Shown in pieces: positions 30,201 to 31,505 of a DNA stretch of 31,505 nt. Position 1 is the stretch's first letter. The number at the start of each line of letters is the position of its first letter. The stretch covers positions 1 to 31,505 of the forward strand of contig LSSK01000671.1 in assembly GCA_001969505.1 (NCBI GenBank), read 5' to 3'. Origin of the DNA: Zancudomyces culisetae. Lineage: Eukaryota > Kickxellomycota > Harpellomycetes > Harpellales > Legeriomycetaceae. Both the position numbers and the translations under genes were made by a program. The notes beneath the pieces are model-generated. The model searched no databases. It had not been told where the DNA came from and saw nothing but the letters and a program-made list of their open reading frames with translations.

Positions 30201-30510
30201 CCGTGCGTCTTCTGTCTCTTACTCGGAACTAGCATCTCAAAAACTAGATATCTATGAGCATCAGCTCAACAGCGGCCACCTGCCTATCTGTATGGCCAAG
30301 ACTCAATACTCATTTTCAGCTGATCCAAAGCTCAAGAATGCTCCATCTGATTTCGACCTGTTTATCAGAGATGTGCGCATAAGCAATGGTGCTGGATTTG
30401 TTTATCCTTTGTGCGGAGACATTCAAACCATGCCAGGTCTACCCACCAGACCTTGTTTCTATGATATTGATATTGACTGTGAAACTGGAGCCATCACAGG
30501 TCTATTCTAA
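27280..30510 (+). CDS. MIS1: C1-tetrahydrofolate synthase, trifunctional, with mitochondrial presequence
   Basis: 1076 aa, single exon. Role: 5,10-methylene-THF dehydrogenase, 5,10-methenyl-THF cyclohydrolase and 10-formyl-THF synthetase, interconverting one-carbon units. Seen: an Arg/Lys/Ser-rich N-terminal extension with few acids (about 1-95). The dehydrogenase/cyclohydrolase domain (about 125-420) has Tyr176 and Lys180 spaced like human Tyr52/Lys56, IVQLPLPKH (222-230), SCTPKG (268-273), VVVGRSDIVGTP (291-302) and TPVPGGVGPMTVAML (391-405). The formyl-THF synthetase domain (about 455-1076) has the P-loop TPTPLGEGKSTT (498-509) and the family-typical end DIDIDCETGAITGLF. All three activities look intact. 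The first ATG has T at -3 (weak context); Met96 at 27565 lies in AAAATGG (strong) and would start a cytosolic-length form. It converges on the secreted-protein gene downstream. Confidence 0.97.
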   Translation: MINSFRLQNVRKTHAIGVAIGRSGSIRNISTHKIHQNALVFGKDRLQPNRVYQRHIKGLSTTRLGNQKSSLRPEEFEHNSFNRSSVNSNSTGFLKMASNNMEEIVEYTKMTAKDAAIPYEKLPEGQFASLFDGKATAEAIRSELKQKIEAVRAKHPSFSPGLAVVQVGTRKDSTQYVKMKRLACEQVGIVFQKFEFDESVSEQEVEQLVHKLNADDSISGIIVQLPLPKHMREENIVNAVCVEKDVDGFHVDNIGNLFKKKGKTLFTSCTPKGCMELLKRYGIEIKGKRAVVVGRSDIVGTPVSGLLTKANATVTIAHSHTKNIAEVVGQADIVVAALGVPEFVKGSWIKEGAVVVDVGINAVDDSTKKSGYRMVGDVEYGEARKRASYITPVPGGVGPMTVAMLLQNTVEGAIRQFNERTKIRFRPTKLNLEVPVPSDSQIAGKVKPKLITGVAHELKIQTDELEQYGKYKAKVSLDILNRIGGHTNGRYVVVAGMTPTPLGEGKSTTSIGLAQGLGAHLNKTAIACVRQPSQGPTFGIKGGAAGGGYSQVIPMDEFNLHLTGDIHAVSAANNLLAAAIDARMFHEASQSDNALFNRLCPVVKGKREFSKSMFSRLERLGINKTQPEDLTEDEIGRFARLDIDPSTITWNRVVDINDRFLRQVNISQTLTNKTVMSRDTQFDISVGSEIMAVLALASDLSDLKARLGRMIVAFSKSGAPVYADDLGITGALTVLMKDAIKPTIMQTLEGTPVFIHAGPFANIAHGNSSVIADRIALKLAGTAPGEPNTAPNVGYVITEAGFGSDIGFEKFMNIKCRQSGLYPDCVVVVATIRALKMHGGGAPVTAGAKLHDDYTCENVELVRNGLANLVRHIENCNKFKIPVVVALNKFSTDSQAEIDLVVKTATEAGAYAAHLSDNWALGGAGALDLCNAVVSACELNKSGENQSQPDINSVIYSDSTPLKEKILALAKSIYRASSVSYSELASQKLDIYEHQLNSGHLPICMAKTQYSFSADPKLKNAPSDFDLFIRDVRISNGAGFVYPLCGDIQTMPGLPTRPCFYDIDIDCETGAITGLF

Positions 30511-30781
30511 ATTTCATCCAAAGAATACTAGCCTGACTTTATTTTTTGCTAGTACTAATGTTTATATTGCAATTATTACAGTCAATCTTTTTTAAAAATA
30601 TAGTTTATTTATTTATCTACACCTTGAACTTTTCTTATTGTACCCTAACCGCAGCTGATTATTAAGGTGATTTTATTTCAAGCCCGCTTTCAAGTGTTTT
30701 CAATTCAAAAACTGTAACAACTGCTAAAAATCTATATGACTAATACACTGTCTAAAAAGTTAAAATCCTAGAACCTACAAA
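30511..30781. other. Convergent 3' intergenic region
   Basis: 271 bp of AT-rich sequence between two tail-to-tail genes. A TTTATTTATTTAT block at about 30606-30618 could serve as poly(A) signal for the minus-strand gene. No gene is visible. Confidence 0.45.
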
Positions 30782-31339
30782 TTAGGTTCTTCTAACCATG
30801 AGCCAAGCGAATGAAATGGCTCTTCTTCCTAAAACCTTAGGTATATTTCTGATGGTCTTGGATGATGATCTACGGACTACCTGGCATGCACCGGTACAAT
30901 CCTTTCCTGAACAAACCACAATTACTCCCTTTCCTGGCGTCTCCAATCCACTCTTTCTTCCAAGCTTGATTGATCCGAACTTTCTTGTATTGTAGCACTT
31001 TCCAACTCTGATACTGCGCTTAGCATATCTTCTACGAAATCTGGGAGACTTGTACAATCTAACAGTGGTTTTCATGCGCCTGCAACAACGATGCATGTCA
31101 TTGAACTCAGAATCAGCAAGTTCGTCATATTCAGAATCAGCAAGTTCATTGTATTCAGCATCAGTCAGATCGTTGTATTTAGAACCAGTCAGATCGTTGT
31201 ATTTAGAACCAACAATATTATCTTTATTTTCAGTATTGGCAAGATCGTTGTTATATTTCTGTTGGGCGCCACAGTTGTTTGCTGGGTTGGCCAGGGTTGA
31301 ACCAAGAAGCAAGGCACTGACTAAAACTGATTTGAGCAT
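30782..31339 (-). CDS. Small secreted protein with acidic octapeptide repeats and a basic Cys-containing domain
   Basis: 185 aa, single exon. Seen: signal peptide MLKSVLVSALLLGSTLA (cleavage near Ala17). Five 8-residue repeats occur at 44-83: GSKYNDLT twice, then DAEYNELA, DSEYDELA and DSEFNDMH, together acidic. A strongly basic C-terminal region (84-185) follows with Cys85, 86, 115, 143, 148 and 152. The VRLYKSPRFRRRY...VGKCYN stretch (93-117) and the later VVCSGKDCTGAC (141-152) faintly resemble beta/gamma-crystallin-like secreted fungal proteins, but I cannot confirm this. Function unknown. The acidic part could shield or fold the cationic part. A minus-strand TATATAAG at 31449-31456 sits about 110 bp upstream of the ATG. 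Confidence 0.75.
   Translation of the reverse strand: MLKSVLVSALLLGSTLANPANNCGAQQKYNNDLANTENKDNIVGSKYNDLTGSKYNDLTDAEYNELADSEYDELADSEFNDMHRCCRRMKTTVRLYKSPRFRRRYAKRSIRVGKCYNTRKFGSIKLGRKSGLETPGKGVIVVCSGKDCTGACQVVRRSSSKTIRNIPKVLGRRAISFAWLMVRRT
31091..31210 (-). repeat. Five tandem 24-bp coding repeats
   Basis: Each 24-bp unit encodes one octapeptide of the secreted protein. Two adjacent units encode the same octapeptide and look nearly identical at DNA level, which suggests recent expansion; the other three have diverged. All stay in frame. Confidence 0.9.
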
Positions 31340-31448
31340 TTTGGCTTTTCTGGTTTTATATTTTTTGGGTTGTTTTGATTTATTTGTTTTTTTTCGCTGT
31401 TGGAATACTGTTTTGTGATTTTTAAACTATGTTTGAAAAAACCTTGCT

Positions 31449-31456
31449 CTTATATA
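31449..31456 (-). promoter_or_regulatory. TATA box of the secreted-protein gene
   Basis: TATATAAG on the minus strand, about 110 bp upstream of the ATG at 31339. It is followed by a T-rich to A-rich leader as at other genes in this window. Confidence 0.5.
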
Positions 31457-31505
31457 CTTTTGTCAGAGAAGTGAGTTAATTCCACAATTCACAGTGTTAT
31501 TACAC

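Overview
This is a eukaryotic, almost certainly fungal, chromosomal window. It is AT-rich and rich in A/T homopolymers. It carries single-copy eukaryotic housekeeping genes and short spliceosomal introns (73-230 nt) with GTAAGT-like donors, TAG acceptors and TAAC-type branch sites. The standard genetic code fits every gene. A complex I subunit is present, which argues against the fission yeasts and Saccharomyces-type yeasts. The low GC, low-complexity coding runs and a trypsin-fold surface protein would suit an early-diverging fungus (for example Zoopagomycota/Harpellales), but that placement is a guess. No bacterial genes, insertion sequences, CRISPR arrays, rRNA or convincing tRNA genes were seen.

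Layout. 573-2312 (+): GPI-anchored, trypsin-fold surface protein that has lost all three catalytic residues. 2559-5846 (-): HRI-type eIF2-alpha kinase, tail-to-tail with it. 5847-12349: about 6.5 kb without a convincing gene. 12350-13443 (-): three-exon secreted DUF7137-like surface protein. 15592-16361 (+): four-exon cytochrome b5-domain protein. 17408-18247 and 19824-21094 (+): tandem RNase T2 paralogues of identical length (279 aa), one intronless and one with three introns. 21884-23314 (+): NDUFV1, the 51-kDa subunit of complex I. 23845-25157 (+): DRE2/anamorsin in three exons. 26550-26801 (+): a doubtful small ORF behind a TATA box. 27280-30510 (+): trifunctional C1-tetrahydrofolate synthase with a mitochondrial presequence. 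30782-31339 (-): small secreted protein with five 8-residue acidic repeats and a basic Cys-containing domain.

The genes do not form an operon or biosynthetic cluster. Several share an iron/haem theme: HRI is a haem-sensing kinase family, cytochrome b5 carries haem, NDUFV1 carries a 4Fe-4S cluster, and Dre2 acts in cytosolic Fe-S assembly. Three or four other genes encode secreted or surface proteins.

I reconstructed four multi-exon genes by hand from splice signals and frame. The RNase, DRE2 and DUF7137 models are phase-consistent with GT-AG introns. The first intron of the cytochrome b5 gene is problematic and is flagged. The points most worth following up are the triad-less protease, the four-cysteine insert in the kinase, the intron asymmetry of the RNase pair, the apparently missing first cluster cysteine in Dre2, and two possible start codons that could give mitochondrial and cytosolic C1-THF synthase.
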